A stretch of DNA of 64,000 nt from Croceivirga sp. (GTDB lineage Bacteria; Bacteroidota; Bacteroidia; Flavobacteriales; Flavobacteriaceae): the NCBI GenBank assembly GCA_028284935.1, contig JANQQQ010000012.1, positions 372,001 through 436,000 of the forward strand. The letters are read 5' to 3'. Of this stretch, positions 36,033 through 45,460 are shown in pieces. Within the stretch, counting starts at the first letter, position 1, and each line of letters opens with the position of its first letter. Position numbers and translations under genes: made by a program. Below the pieces are notes generated by a model. The model was not told where the DNA came from and searched no databases. It worked only from the letters and a program-made list of their open reading frames with translations.

Positions 36033-37730
36033 ATGAAAAGATTAGTTTATCACACATTTTTCCTTCTGTTGATTTTCCAACTTTCTATGGGTCAAGACCG
36101 TATCACCGGTGAGTCCTTTGCGACCCGATCCGTGGTACTGGGCCAAAATGGTATGGTGGCCACAAGTCATCCTTTGGCTACCCAAATTGGGCTCGATATG
36201 CTCAAGAACGGCGGTAATGCCATCGATGCGGCCATTGCTGCCAATGCTGCATTGGGTTTGATGGAACCCACAGGTTGCGGTATTGGAGGGGATTTATTTG
36301 CCATAGTTTGGGATGGAAAAACAAAAAAATTGTATGGTCTAAACGCCAGTGGTCGCTCCCCACAGAAACTAACCTTGGAATATTTTGAAAAGGAAGGGAT
36401 GGAAAAAATACCCTCACATGGCCCATTGCCTGTAAGTGTTCCCGGGGCAGTGGATGGATGGTTTGAGCTCCATGGCAAATTTGGGTCCAAGCCCATGACA
36501 GATATATTGGCACCAGCAATCGATTATGCAGAAAAAGGCTTTCCGTTGACCGAGCTTATTGCCTGGTATATGCAACGTACCGTACCCTTCTTCGAATCAA
36601 AGGGATTTCCCAATATTGAGGATACTTATAAAGCACAAAATGGTGGGAAATTACCGAACGAGGGAGAAATCTATAAAAATCCCTATTTGGCGAACACCTA
36701 TAAAAAAATCGCTGAAGGCGGGCGTGACGCGTTTTATAAAGGGGATATTGCAAAGACTATTGGCAAGTTTATCAAGGAACAGGGTGGTTTCCTTTCTGCA
36801 AAGGACCTAGCGGCCCATACCTCAGAATGGGTAGAACCGGTTTCCATTAATTATCGAGGTTATGACGTTTGGGAACTGCCCCCTAATGGACAGGGCATCG
36901 CGGCATTGCAAATGCTTAAAATCTTGGAAGGCTATGATTTTTCAAATATTACATTTGGGAGTCCAGAACATCTGCACCTGTTCACAGAAGCCAAAAAACT
37001 GGCCTTCGAGGACCGTGCCAAATACTACGCCGATATGGACTTCTTTGATGTTCCTGTCGGAGAACTATTATCTGATGGCTATGCTGCAGAAAGACGTCAA
37101 CTCATCGGCGAACGTGCAGGGACATATACAGCAGGGGAAATCTCCGCTGGGGAAACCATATATATGACGGTTGCCGATGGTGATGGTACCATGATATCCT
37201 TAATCCAAAGCAATTACCGAGGGATGGGTTCGGGTATGGCTCCACCTAAACTAGGCTTTATGCTTCAAGATCGAGGGGAATTATTCAGTTTAAAACGCGG
37301 ACAGGCCAACACGTTCGAACCAGGCAAGCGTCCTTTCCATACCATCATTCCCGCCTTTATGACCAAGGATGGAAAGCCATACCTGAGTTTTGGGGTAATG
37401 GGCGGGGATTTTCAACCCATGGGCCACACCCAAATTGTGATGAACCTCATCGATTTTGGAATGAATATACAAGAGGCGGGTGACGCCCCACGTTGGGACC
37501 ATACGGGTGGAGCAAGCCCAATGGGTAGAACCACAGAAAATACCGGACTGATACGGACGGAATCGGGTATCCCCTACTCCACCATTCGCGGCCTAATGGA
37601 TAAAGGGCATCGCATAGGAACGGCAAGAGGAATTTATGGAGGCTATCAAGCCATTCTGTGGGATGATAAAAACAACGTCTACCATGGGGCATCGGAAAGT
37701 CGTAAAGATGGGCAGGCGGCTGGGTATTAG
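36033..37730 (+). CDS. ggt: Gamma-glutamyltransferase (glutathione hydrolase), periplasmic
   Basis: 565 residues from the ATG at 36033, with signal peptide MKRLVYHTFFLLLIFQLSMG. The proenzyme is cleaved before a threonine; T375 in GETIYMTVADGDG fits this nucleophile position. The large-subunit motifs GGNAIDAAIAANAALGLMEP and GCGIGGDLFAIVWDG and the small-subunit motif GSGMAPPKLGFMLQDRG, with GVMGGDFQPMGHTQI later, are typical of the family. It hydrolyses or transfers gamma-glutamyl groups from glutathione and similar peptides. It forms a likely transcription unit with the phosphatase gene before it. Confidence 0.92.
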   Translation: MKRLVYHTFFLLLIFQLSMGQDRITGESFATRSVVLGQNGMVATSHPLATQIGLDMLKNGGNAIDAAIAANAALGLMEPTGCGIGGDLFAIVWDGKTKKLYGLNASGRSPQKLTLEYFEKEGMEKIPSHGPLPVSVPGAVDGWFELHGKFGSKPMTDILAPAIDYAEKGFPLTELIAWYMQRTVPFFESKGFPNIEDTYKAQNGGKLPNEGEIYKNPYLANTYKKIAEGGRDAFYKGDIAKTIGKFIKEQGGFLSAKDLAAHTSEWVEPVSINYRGYDVWELPPNGQGIAALQMLKILEGYDFSNITFGSPEHLHLFTEAKKLAFEDRAKYYADMDFFDVPVGELLSDGYAAERRQLIGERAGTYTAGEISAGETIYMTVADGDGTMISLIQSNYRGMGSGMAPPKLGFMLQDRGELFSLKRGQANTFEPGKRPFHTIIPAFMTKDGKPYLSFGVMGGDFQPMGHTQIVMNLIDFGMNIQEAGDAPRWDHTGGASPMGRTTENTGLIRTESGIPYSTIRGLMDKGHRIGTARGIYGGYQAILWDDKNNVYHGASESRKDGQAAGY

Positions 37731-37758
37731 AATAAGACTACTCTACAATTTTGCACGT

Positions 37759-37779
37759 ACCACAAAAGTGGTCATTTTT
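37759..37779 (+). terminator. Weak hairpin with T-run after the gamma-glutamyltransferase gene
   Basis: ACCAC-AAAA-GTGGT (37759-37772) is followed by CATTTTTC. The stem is only five pairs and the site overlaps the end of the convergent VCBS gene, so it is a weak candidate. Confidence 0.35.
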
Positions 37780-38998
37780 CTATGGTTTCTTTTTTAATTC
37801 CAAAAAGTAAAAAATCCTGTGATCCACGATTACTTAGAAAAAGGTCTTTCATACCATCTCCATTTAGGTCCATAAAGTCAATATCAAAACCCCTACCCCC
37901 AATATCTTCTGGAATGATTTGATCAATTATTTCAGTGAACCTCCCTTTTCCATCGTTTAGATATATACTGAACGGAGTAATGCCCCCAAATCGTTGTCCA
38001 TTGGTATTACCTGTCATAATATCCACATCCCCATCATTATCGATATCCAAAAAAGCTACCCCAAAACAACGGTTATCGTCTTTGGGCAAATGGGTGCCGG
38101 TGATATCTGAAAAGAAACCATGGCCATCATTTAAAAGCAATCGGTTTTGCCGTAGCGCTCCTTCAACAAAGGCCTGAACGTTTCCAAATAAAATATCCAG
38201 GTCGCCATCCCCATCAATATCGGATACAACTACTTCCCTAGTTTCTTCCGGTTCAGTTCTATAAGGCAGTCGGTTTGAGGATTCATCCTTATAAAACCCA
38301 TTTCCATCATTGATCAATACCCTATTGGCATCTTCGTTACCCATCAATAGATCCTCATCACCATCATTGTCGATATCTGCCAAGGTCACGTCTTGTGTTA
38401 CATCACTAAATTCCCCTAATCGACTTGTGGTTTCGTCCTTAAAAAATCCTTTGCCATCATTGATTAACAGGTTGTTTTGTCCGTTGTTTCCAATTATAAT
38501 ATCAGGAGCACTATCATTATTAACATCAATGACAACCACGGAATTGGAAGTGCCAGAAACTGGAATTCTGTTCCCGCCGTCCGTAAAAGTGCCATCTCCA
38601 TTGTTAAGATACAGTTCGTTGGTCCTGTCATCTTCACTAACGATAATAATATCCAAATCTCCATCCAAATCAAAGTCGGCAATCCCAATATCTTCACTAT
38701 CATGGTCTACCTGTGGTATGCGCAAGCTACTTTCATTTGCAAATTTTCCTTTTCCATCATTGATTAGCAGGATATTGGGTCTGTGTTCGTTGGCAATCAA
38801 AATATCCAAATCCCCATCTTGATCAAAATCGGCAACCCCAGCATCCATAGACAGTTGTTGTAAGTCTTTGTACGGCAAATTTGTTGTAGTGACATCCTTG
38901 TAAAAATACTGGGAACTATCGCTATCATTTTCAGATTTTTGACCATTAACAACATTCAATAGACCAATGGTCACAAATAATGCAACTAATTTTTTCAT
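37772..38998 (-). CDS. Secreted VCBS/FG-GAP repeat protein
   Basis: 408 residues. Signal peptide MKKLVALFVTIGLLNVVNG. The mature part is six or seven repeats of the form VADFDQDGDLDILIANE followed by LLINDGKGKF, each with a DxDxDGDxD calcium-binding loop, forming an integrin-alpha-like beta-propeller. Probably an extracellular adhesion or binding protein stabilised by calcium. The repeated DNA (ATCCAAATCCCCATC-like units on the + strand) is a result of these loops. It stands alone; it is divergent from the CobW gene. Confidence 0.85.
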   Translation of the reverse strand: MKKLVALFVTIGLLNVVNGQKSENDSDSSQYFYKDVTTTNLPYKDLQQLSMDAGVADFDQDGDLDILIANEHRPNILLINDGKGKFANESSLRIPQVDHDSEDIGIADFDLDGDLDIIIVSEDDRTNELYLNNGDGTFTDGGNRIPVSGTSNSVVVIDVNNDSAPDIIIGNNGQNNLLINDGKGFFKDETTSRLGEFSDVTQDVTLADIDNDGDEDLLMGNEDANRVLINDGNGFYKDESSNRLPYRTEPEETREVVVSDIDGDGDLDILFGNVQAFVEGALRQNRLLLNDGHGFFSDITGTHLPKDDNRCFGVAFLDIDNDGDVDIMTGNTNGQRFGGITPFSIYLNDGKGRFTEIIDQIIPEDIGGRGFDIDFMDLNGDGMKDLFLSNRGSQDFLLFGIKKETIEK

Positions 38999-39126
38999 TC
39001 TTTTAAGGAGAATAGGTTCAATGCTAATTTAAAGCATTTAAACACCTTCATTGACGGTAAAGATAAATTGGATTTTGATTTAAAGAAGCCCTTGAATACT
39101 GTTTAGGGTAAATCGTATTTTGAAAG

Positions 39127-39149
39127 TAAATGCAACTCAGTTGCATTTA
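39127..39149. promoter_or_regulatory. Zur-type operator, copy 2, over the -33 element of the CobW promoter
   Basis: A 23-base perfect palindrome centred on base 39138 with core TGCAACTCAGTTGCA. The right arm contains the TTG (39141-39143) used as the -33 element of the downstream promoter, so a bound repressor would block RNA polymerase. COG0523 GTPases are classical Zur targets, which fits an operator for the Fur-family regulator at 46567-46980. Confidence 0.85.
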
Positions 39150-39170
39150 AACCATAATGTCGTATTTTTG
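39141..39170 (+). promoter_or_regulatory. Promoter of the CobW-family GTPase gene (TTG-N19-TATTTTTG)
   Basis: TTG at 39141-39143, 19 bases, then TATTTTTG at 39163-39170, an exact match to the Bacteroidetes consensus. The predicted transcript start is near 39176, 52 bases before the ATG. Confidence 0.8.
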
Positions 39171-39227
39171 AACTGATTTTTTAGGGAAATAATTCCTGGT
39201 GTTTAAATAGCAATCAATCGTATTATC

Positions 39228-40448
39228 ATGCTAGAAAAGAAATTACCTGTAACGGTACTAAGCGGTTTCTTAGGAGCAGGGAAAACCACCCTCCTTAATC
39301 ATGTCCTTCATAACAAGGAAGGTATGAAAGTGGCCGTTATTGTCAACGACATGAGCGAGGTCAATGTAGACGCGGCCCTGGTACAAAGTGAAAACACCTT
39401 GTCCCGTACTGAAGAAAAACTGGTGGAGATGAGCAACGGATGTATTTGCTGTACACTAAGGGAAGACTTAATGATCGAGGTAGAACGGTTGGCAAAGGAA
39501 AACCGCTTTGATTATCTTCTCATTGAAAGCACAGGAATCAGCGAACCTATTCCCGTAGCACAGACCTTCTCTTTTGTGGATGAGGAAAACAACATTGATT
39601 TGTCCCGTTTTAGTTATGTGGATACCATGGTGACCGTGGTCGACGCCTTCAATTTCTTTAAGGATTTTGGCAGTCTTGAAACCCTAATGGATCGTGAACT
39701 CACTGATATGGAGGGGGACTATCGTACCATTGTCAACCTGCTCACGGATCAAATAGAATTTGCGAATGTGATTATTCTAAACAAAACGGACTTGGTGTCC
39801 AAGGATACTTTGAGCATGTTGCAGGCTGTAATAAAAAAGCTTAACCCCACTGCAGAGATTATCAATTCCGAGTTCAGCAAAGTAGACCCAAAATCCATCT
39901 TAAATACTGGTCTTTTTGATTACGAAGAAGCCGAACAAAGTGCTGGGTGGATTGAGGAATTAAAGAAGGAAGAACATACTCCGGAAACCGAGGAATATGG
40001 AATAAGCTCTTTTGTTTATCGAAGTAAAAAGCCCTTTGACCCTGAGCGTTTTTGGGAATTTGTACAGCAAAGGTTTCCCAATACCATTATCCGCAGCAAG
40101 GGGTTGTTTTGGATGGCTTCCCGACCTGAACAAGCCTTGATTTGGGGTCAAGCTGGCGGTTCCCTTAGAGCAGAAAGTGCTGGAGTTTGGTGGAGCAGTA
40201 TGTCCAAGCATCAAAGGGAAAATTATCTCGCTTATCTGGAAAACCAGGAACATATCGAGGCCGGCTGGGATACTACGTTTGGCGACCGAAAGAATGAAAT
40301 TGTTTTCATTGGCCAGGATATGGATGAACAAGGTATTCGTAAACAACTGGATGCCTGTCTTGCCACAGACAACGAAATTGAGTCCAACCTCTGGAGAAAC
40401 GGTTATATTGACGATTGGCCAGTAGAACGAGCCTATGCTTTGGAATAA
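39228..40448 (+). CDS. CobW/COG0523 G3E-family GTPase, probable zinc metallochaperone
   Basis: 406 residues. Walker [10 protein letters not shown] at 13-21, metal-binding CxCC at C72-C75 ([10 protein letters not shown]), ESTGISEP switch region and NKTDL guanine-specificity motif, then a C-terminal CobW_C domain from about 260 ([18 protein letters not shown]). Metal-bound G3E GTPases hand Zn or other metals to client enzymes during metal shortage. The strong Zur-type operator over its promoter supports zinc (ZigA/YciC-like). It is followed after 236 bases by a probable carbonic anhydrase gene, a possible client. Confidence 0.92.
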   Translation: MLEKKLPVTVLSGFLGAGKTTLLNHVLHNKEGMKVAVIVNDMSEVNVDAALVQSENTLSRTEEKLVEMSNGCICCTLREDLMIEVERLAKENRFDYLLIESTGISEPIPVAQTFSFVDEENNIDLSRFSYVDTMVTVVDAFNFFKDFGSLETLMDRELTDMEGDYRTIVNLLTDQIEFANVIILNKTDLVSKDTLSMLQAVIKKLNPTAEIINSEFSKVDPKSILNTGLFDYEEAEQSAGWIEELKKEEHTPETEEYGISSFVYRSKKPFDPERFWEFVQQRFPNTIIRSKGLFWMASRPEQALIWGQAGGSLRAESAGVWWSSMSKHQRENYLAYLENQEHIEAGWDTTFGDRKNEIVFIGQDMDEQGIRKQLDACLATDNEIESNLWRNGYIDDWPVERAYALE

Positions 40449-40684
40449 ATAAACTGGTTATTTGGGTAGGAAAGCCGTTGCTATCCGGCGATTGTTTATG
40501 AGTTGGACAAAAACCTCGTTGACCATCTTGGACAAAGTATGATATACGTATGCCTCAAGGGTACTGTTCCAAAGGGCGTTTACGGGTGGTTGTTTGTTCC
40601 TTTGCCTGAAACTTATGGATCGAATAGCTTATATTTATAGAGCTGAAAGTGACTTCAAGAATCCATAAATAGAAATAAGAAATT

Positions 40685-41398
40685 ATGTTACAACGCAAAT
40701 TTGATGAAATCGTAAAGGCAAATTTTCCAAAAGCCATGGACGCCAAGGATACTTCCATCCATTATTTAGGAAGGATGCAGATTGAACACAAAATTGACAT
40801 TTCCAAGGTGTTGATGGCCACATCAGTTTGTTCAGACGATATCAATGTTCCTTCCACCACTTTTTTTAATGTATTGTTCGGTCCTTTTATTATGGGCGGA
40901 TTAGGAGGATTGCCCTTTGCCGGACAAACGGGCATGACCGCGTTTGCACATCATATTCCAGATGGTGGGAGTGCCTTCATATTCTATGGGCCGCACATTG
41001 GAATTACTTTGGATGGCGATTTGGGCAAAATGTACCGCCCCCGTCAGGAGGATACCGGTAACTCTTGTGGAGCATTGATGTTGGCTTTGAGCAGGCTTCA
41101 GGACAGCAACTACAGACCCGTCCTTAGTGATGATGATTACCAACAAATGAAACTGGAAGAAAGCTTATTGCCGTATCGCGAAGACGTACTAAATAGTTCA
41201 AACCAGGCAAAAGCAATTACCGAGGCCACTTATGACATTATTGATAAAAAAATCCATGAACATATAAAGTCCTGCAAAGCGGAATTTCCTGTAGATAAAG
41301 TTACCCTCCTTGGTGGAATCATCATCAATACCGATTACGGACTAGACGATTATTTCGTAGCAAAAAACTTTGAAGTCATTGACTTAAAGACCTTTTAA
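40685..41398 (+). CDS. Probable LCIB-type beta-carbonic anhydrase
   Basis: 237 residues without signal peptide. The order of motifs matches the LCIB/C carbonic anhydrase family known from algae and bacteria: TSVCSDDIN (C49, D51/D52), FGPFIMGGLGGLPFAGQTG, AFAHHIPDGG (H89/H90), YGPHIGI and NSCGA (C128). Two cysteines and a histidine would hold Zn, as in beta-carbonic anhydrases. The reaction would be CO2 + H2O to bicarbonate. I recognised this from motifs alone; an alternative is an inactive relative. It has its own weak promoter (TATATTTA at 40630-40637) and a strong terminator. Confidence 0.72.
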   Translation: MLQRKFDEIVKANFPKAMDAKDTSIHYLGRMQIEHKIDISKVLMATSVCSDDINVPSTTFFNVLFGPFIMGGLGGLPFAGQTGMTAFAHHIPDGGSAFIFYGPHIGITLDGDLGKMYRPRQEDTGNSCGALMLALSRLQDSNYRPVLSDDDYQQMKLEESLLPYREDVLNSSNQAKAITEATYDIIDKKIHEHIKSCKAEFPVDKVTLLGGIIINTDYGLDDYFVAKNFEVIDLKTF

Positions 41399-41420
41399 CA
41401 CCTATTCAAAAGTGTATTGA

Positions 41421-41453
41421 AAAGCAGTGGAACCCTTATTCCGCTGCTTTTTT
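41421..41453 (+). terminator. Intrinsic terminator after the LCIB-like gene
   Basis: AGCAGTGGAA and TTCCGCTGCT pair over ten bases (one G-T pair) around a CCCTTA loop, followed by six T. Ends the CobW/LCIB transcription unit. Confidence 0.8.
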
Positions 41454-41531
41454 GCGATATATGGGGCAGTAAGAAAGGATATATAAAAAGCAAATAGTAG
41501 ATTTGGCATCGCCAAGACGGAATTATAGTCA

Positions 41532-42935
41532 ATGACCAAAGGAAATTCTAAAACCACATCGTTCTTTAACCGTATTCCGCATGCCATCACCATGCTCTTT
41601 GGCATTATCGTCCTAGTGAGCATCATGACCTATATTTTACCGGCTGGTACCTATGAGCGAATTTTGGTGGACGGGAGAAGCACTGTAGTACCCAATTCTT
41701 ACCAAATCATGGCTTCCTCCCCCATAGGAATATTGGATATGTTCAAAGCCATTCCACTGGGATTCAAAGCAGCAGTGGAAATCATTTTCATTGTTTTGGC
41801 CGGTGGAATCATGTTTGGTTTTATGGAAAAATCAAAAGCAGTTGAAAATGCCGTTGGTACATTGATCAAAAAATTGGGCCTGCAACGCAAAAACCTAATT
41901 ATCGTTATTATGACGTTTATTTATGGGCTGTTAGGGGTTGCCGTAGGTTATGAAAACAATATTGCCATGGTACCTATTGCAGCCGTGCTTAGCCTGGCTT
42001 TGGGCGGAGATTTGATTTTGGCAGCGGGTATTTCCGTAGGTGCCATGACCATTGGTTTTGGATTGTCCCCCATTAATCCCTACACGGTAGGTACCGGTCA
42101 CAAATTAGCGGAGCTTCCCATGTTTTCTGGAGCACCGTTGCGCAGCGCTTTGTGCTTTTTGGGATTGAGTGTTATGGCCTTTTACAACGTTAGCTACTTT
42201 AAAAAAATAGTATTGGACCCACAAAAAAGTCTAGCAAAGGGTCTGGATACTAAAGATCTAACCTTATCAAGACCCATACAAGACTATTCCCTACCTCCAA
42301 AAAATTGGCTGGTCATTGGTATTTTTATTTTGGGTTTGTTGGCCATTTTGTACGGAGTTTTCAATTTAAACTGGCACATCAATGAGCTTTCGGCGGTTTT
42401 TTTGATTATTGCCTTACTCTGCGGCTTGGTATCAAAAATGAGCGCCACAACCATGAGCGAAACAGTATTAAATGCTGTGGCCCTGGCTGCTCCAGGGGCA
42501 TTCATGGTAGGCTTTGCTACAACCATTAAAGTATTGATGGAAATGGGGAATATAGGAGATACCATTTCCTACCAGCTCTCCACCCTATTGGAGGGTTTGC
42601 CTTTATATGCTTCGGCTGTTTGTATGTCCATTTCACAATCGGTCATCAACTTTTTTATACCCTCTGGAAGTGGACAGGCATTAGCCACATTACCCGTAAT
42701 GCTTCCCTTGGGTGAATCGCTGGGTCTTACACGGCAAATCACTATTTTGGCCTTTCAAATAGGGGATGGACTCTCCAATCTCATGAATCCAACACTTGGA
42801 GGACTCATAGCTATGCTCAGTATGTGCCGAGTACCCATTGACCGTTGGATTCGCTTTATTTTTCCTGTTTTAATACTACTTCTCATCTTGGCATTTCTGG
42901 CCTTGATTGTAGCGGTAGCAACCAATTATAGTTAA
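41532..42935 (+). CDS. YfcC/C4-dicarboxylate carrier-like membrane transporter
   Basis: 467 residues with about 11-12 hydrophobic helices and a short basic N-terminus (MTKGNSKTTSFFNRIPHAITMLFG). Family motifs: LPAGTYER near residue 35, VGYENNIAMVPIAAVLSLALGGD, FGLSPINPYTVGTGH and FFIPSGSGQALATLPVMLPL. Proteins of this type (YfcC, AbgT-like/DcuC relatives) carry peptides, amino acids or dicarboxylates. Its stop is directly followed by the ATG of an ArgE-like deacylase, so a function in uptake of N-acylated amino acids or dipeptides is likely; this is inference. Confidence 0.88.
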   Translation: MTKGNSKTTSFFNRIPHAITMLFGIIVLVSIMTYILPAGTYERILVDGRSTVVPNSYQIMASSPIGILDMFKAIPLGFKAAVEIIFIVLAGGIMFGFMEKSKAVENAVGTLIKKLGLQRKNLIIVIMTFIYGLLGVAVGYENNIAMVPIAAVLSLALGGDLILAAGISVGAMTIGFGLSPINPYTVGTGHKLAELPMFSGAPLRSALCFLGLSVMAFYNVSYFKKIVLDPQKSLAKGLDTKDLTLSRPIQDYSLPPKNWLVIGIFILGLLAILYGVFNLNWHINELSAVFLIIALLCGLVSKMSATTMSETVLNAVALAAPGAFMVGFATTIKVLMEMGNIGDTISYQLSTLLEGLPLYASAVCMSISQSVINFFIPSGSGQALATLPVMLPLGESLGLTRQITILAFQIGDGLSNLMNPTLGGLIAMLSMCRVPIDRWIRFIFPVLILLLILAFLALIVAVATNYS

Positions 42936-44108
42936 ATGAATATGAACGTTGAGGAAGTATTGGCTAAACTCGTTTCATTTCCAGTTTTGGGTGGTGAAAG
43001 CAATTTAAGCATCCTTCATTGGATAAAGGAATATCTGGAGTCCCATGGAGTGCAAGTACATCTGGTTCCAAATGAAGAAGGCAATAAAGCCTCCCTTCAC
43101 TGCCGAATTGGACCTGCGGTAGATGGTGGGGTGATCCTATCCGGGCACATGGATGTGGTTCCTGTGGAAGGACAGGATTGGACTACGGACCCTTTTACGC
43201 TTACCGATAAAGGGGATGGCAGATTATACGGAAGGGGTTCCTGCGATATGAAGGGCTTTTTGGCCTGCTGTTTAGCCACCTTACCTGAAATGGTCAAAGC
43301 TGATTTAAAAAAACCGATGTATTTCGCCTTCACCTATGATGAGGAGGTGGGTTGCTTGGCTGCCCCGGAGTTAGCAAACACTATTCGCCACCATTATAAA
43401 GAAACCCCAAAATATGCCCTTATTGGAGAACCCTCGTTGATGGAACCCATTATCGGCCAAAAAGGAATATATATTTTGGAAACCTATGTCAACGGTTCCG
43501 CTGGACATAGCAGTCGTATCAAACAAGAGGTGAGCGCCATTCATGAAGCGATGCGTTTAATATTATGGCTGGAGAAGAAAATGGATTCGCTCATTGATGA
43601 AGGAAGACTTGACGAACGCTTTCATCCTCCCCACTCCTCCATTCACATTGGATTGGTCAATGGGGGCATTGCGCCTAATGTCATAGCGGACAAGGCATAT
43701 TTTTACTGGGATTTGCGAACGATTCCTATGGATGATATTCAAGGTATCGTTGATGAATTTGAAGCCCATTGCAGACAAAGGGAGTCTGCACTGCAGGATA
43801 TTTATCCGGAATTCTCCATTAAGACAATAGAAAACCACCCTCCGGTGCCCCATTTGGATACCAAAGCCGATGATGATGTCGTGGAATTGATCAAAAGGAT
43901 ATCGGGAAACTCAAAATGGGACACCGTTTCCTATGCTGCCGAAGCTGGGCAATTCGCCAATGAAGGTTTTCAATCGGCCATCTGTGGACCCGGTTCCATT
44001 GCCCAAGCGCATCGGGCCGATGAATTTATTGCCAAAGATCAGCTAGCTAAAGGTGTGGAGATGTTACAACGGCTTATCAAGGAGCTATCATCCAATCAAT
44101 TTGTTTAG
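42936..44108 (+). CDS. ArgE/DapE-like M20-family deacylase (acetylornithine deacetylase type)
   Basis: 390 residues. M20 dizinc motifs: SGHMDVVP (first His and following Asp), GRGSCDMKG (bridging Asp), TYDEEVG (catalytic Glu and metal Glu), IGEPS, and AHRADEF near the C-terminus (last His). A dimerisation domain spans about residues 180-290 (GSAGHSS). The enzyme removes an acyl group from an amino acid such as N-acetylornithine. Zero bases separate it from the YfcC transporter gene, so it may process a compound imported by that carrier rather than act in arginine synthesis. Confidence 0.88.
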   Translation: MNMNVEEVLAKLVSFPVLGGESNLSILHWIKEYLESHGVQVHLVPNEEGNKASLHCRIGPAVDGGVILSGHMDVVPVEGQDWTTDPFTLTDKGDGRLYGRGSCDMKGFLACCLATLPEMVKADLKKPMYFAFTYDEEVGCLAAPELANTIRHHYKETPKYALIGEPSLMEPIIGQKGIYILETYVNGSAGHSSRIKQEVSAIHEAMRLILWLEKKMDSLIDEGRLDERFHPPHSSIHIGLVNGGIAPNVIADKAYFYWDLRTIPMDDIQGIVDEFEAHCRQRESALQDIYPEFSIKTIENHPPVPHLDTKADDDVVELIKRISGNSKWDTVSYAAEAGQFANEGFQSAICGPGSIAQAHRADEFIAKDQLAKGVEMLQRLIKELSSNQFV

Positions 44109-44164
44109 TTCTGGATGCATCCAATGTTGTATCTTTAAAACCACTCAATTTTCAAACCAGAAAC

Positions 44165-45448
44165 ATGCGTAAATCCAACTCAAATTACCTCATTCTTTTG
44201 TTGTTCACGATTCTTATTGGTTCCTGCAAGGAAAAGTCCAACTCAACTGATTCCAAAACTGAAACCGAAGAGGAATTGGTTCAACGGGCGCTGGAAATTC
44301 ACAAGCGCGTACTCACTTTGGATACCCATGCAGATACGCCCCTCAGGATGATTGAACCGGGATTTGATATGGCAGAGCGCCATGACCCCAACGAGACAGG
44401 TTCAAAAGTGGATTATCCTCGAATGAAGGAAGGCGATTTGGATGCCATCTTTTTTGCTGCGTTCGTAGCTCAGGATATCAGGGATGATGACGGTAATAGC
44501 CGCGCAAAGACCCTTTGCCTTCAAATGATAGATTCCGTTATTGCTTCCACCGAAAGAAATTCCAACATCGTGGGACTCGCCTTAAATCCTGGCGATGCGT
44601 ATGCCCTAGAAAAGGAAGGCAAGCGAGCTATCTATATTGGCATAGAAAATGGATATCCCATTGGCAATGACCTATCCAACGTGGAGGAATATTTTAATAA
44701 AGGGGTACGATACATCACCTTGGTACATTCCTCGAACAATGACTTGGCGGATTCCGCCACCGATGAGAATGGCGCGGAACATGGTGGTATCAGTGAATTT
44801 GGTTCCAAAGTAGTGGGCGAGATGAATCGTTTGGGGATAATGGTCGACGTTTCCCATGGAAACGACAGCGTATTCTATGATGCCATTAAACTGTCCAAGG
44901 CCCCTATCATTGCAAGTCATTCCAATGCCCGGGCGGTTACGAAACACCAACGTAACATGACTGATGAGATGTTGCAACTCATGGCAGAAAATGGCGGTGT
45001 CGTACAATTGACCATGCTAGCAGATTATTTGAGGGAAGCCCCGCCCAATGCTGCTCGGGATTCGGCGGTTGCTGCCCTACGGGCCAATATGAAGCCCATT
45101 TCTGAAATGACCGATGAGGAGCGGTCAGCGCTTAGAACATCTTTCCAAGAATTGAATCAGAAATTTCCCAATCCACCGGCTACCGTGGAACATGTGGCGG
45201 ACCATATTGACCATATTGTAAAAGTTGCTGGAATCGACCATGTGGGTATCGGTTGCGATTTTGATGGGGGTGGCGGAATAGAGGGCGTTTTTGATGCCAG
45301 CGAAGTCATGAACATTACTATTGAGTTGGTACGTCGTGGTTATACGGAAGAACAGATTGAAAAAATATGGGGAGGCAATTTAATACGTGTCTTCAAGGAG
45401 GTACAGGCCATAGCTGATGAAATACAGGCCAAGGCTTCATCAACGTAA
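44165..45448 (+). CDS. Membrane dipeptidase (M19 family) lipoprotein
   Basis: 427 residues. Signal peptide with lipobox IGSC (C21). The M19 TIM-barrel motifs are LDTHADTPLRM (HxD Zn ligands), YIGIENGYP (bridging Glu), LVHSSNNDL, IASHSNARAV (His) and VGIGCDFDGGGGIEG (Asp). It hydrolyses dipeptides in the periplasm using two zinc ions. It follows the ArgE-like gene by 56 bases; together with the transporter the three genes could form a peptide or acyl-amino-acid scavenging set. Confidence 0.92.
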   Translation: MRKSNSNYLILLLFTILIGSCKEKSNSTDSKTETEEELVQRALEIHKRVLTLDTHADTPLRMIEPGFDMAERHDPNETGSKVDYPRMKEGDLDAIFFAAFVAQDIRDDDGNSRAKTLCLQMIDSVIASTERNSNIVGLALNPGDAYALEKEGKRAIYIGIENGYPIGNDLSNVEEYFNKGVRYITLVHSSNNDLADSATDENGAEHGGISEFGSKVVGEMNRLGIMVDVSHGNDSVFYDAIKLSKAPIIASHSNARAVTKHQRNMTDEMLQLMAENGGVVQLTMLADYLREAPPNAARDSAVAALRANMKPISEMTDEERSALRTSFQELNQKFPNPPATVEHVADHIDHIVKVAGIDHVGIGCDFDGGGGIEGVFDASEVMNITIELVRRGYTEEQIEKIWGGNLIRVFKEVQAIADEIQAKASST

Positions 45449-45460
45449 TGAGTAAAGGTT

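Noticed and set aside
37800-38990. Near-repeat DNA units of about 20 bases (ATCC/CATC-rich) looking like a tandem repeat
   Set aside because: They encode the DxDxDGDxD calcium loops of the VCBS protein and are explained by protein repeats.
40449-40684. Possible Zur-type operator before the LCIB-like gene
   Set aside because: No TGCAAC palindrome is present; only a weak -7 candidate (TATATTTA).
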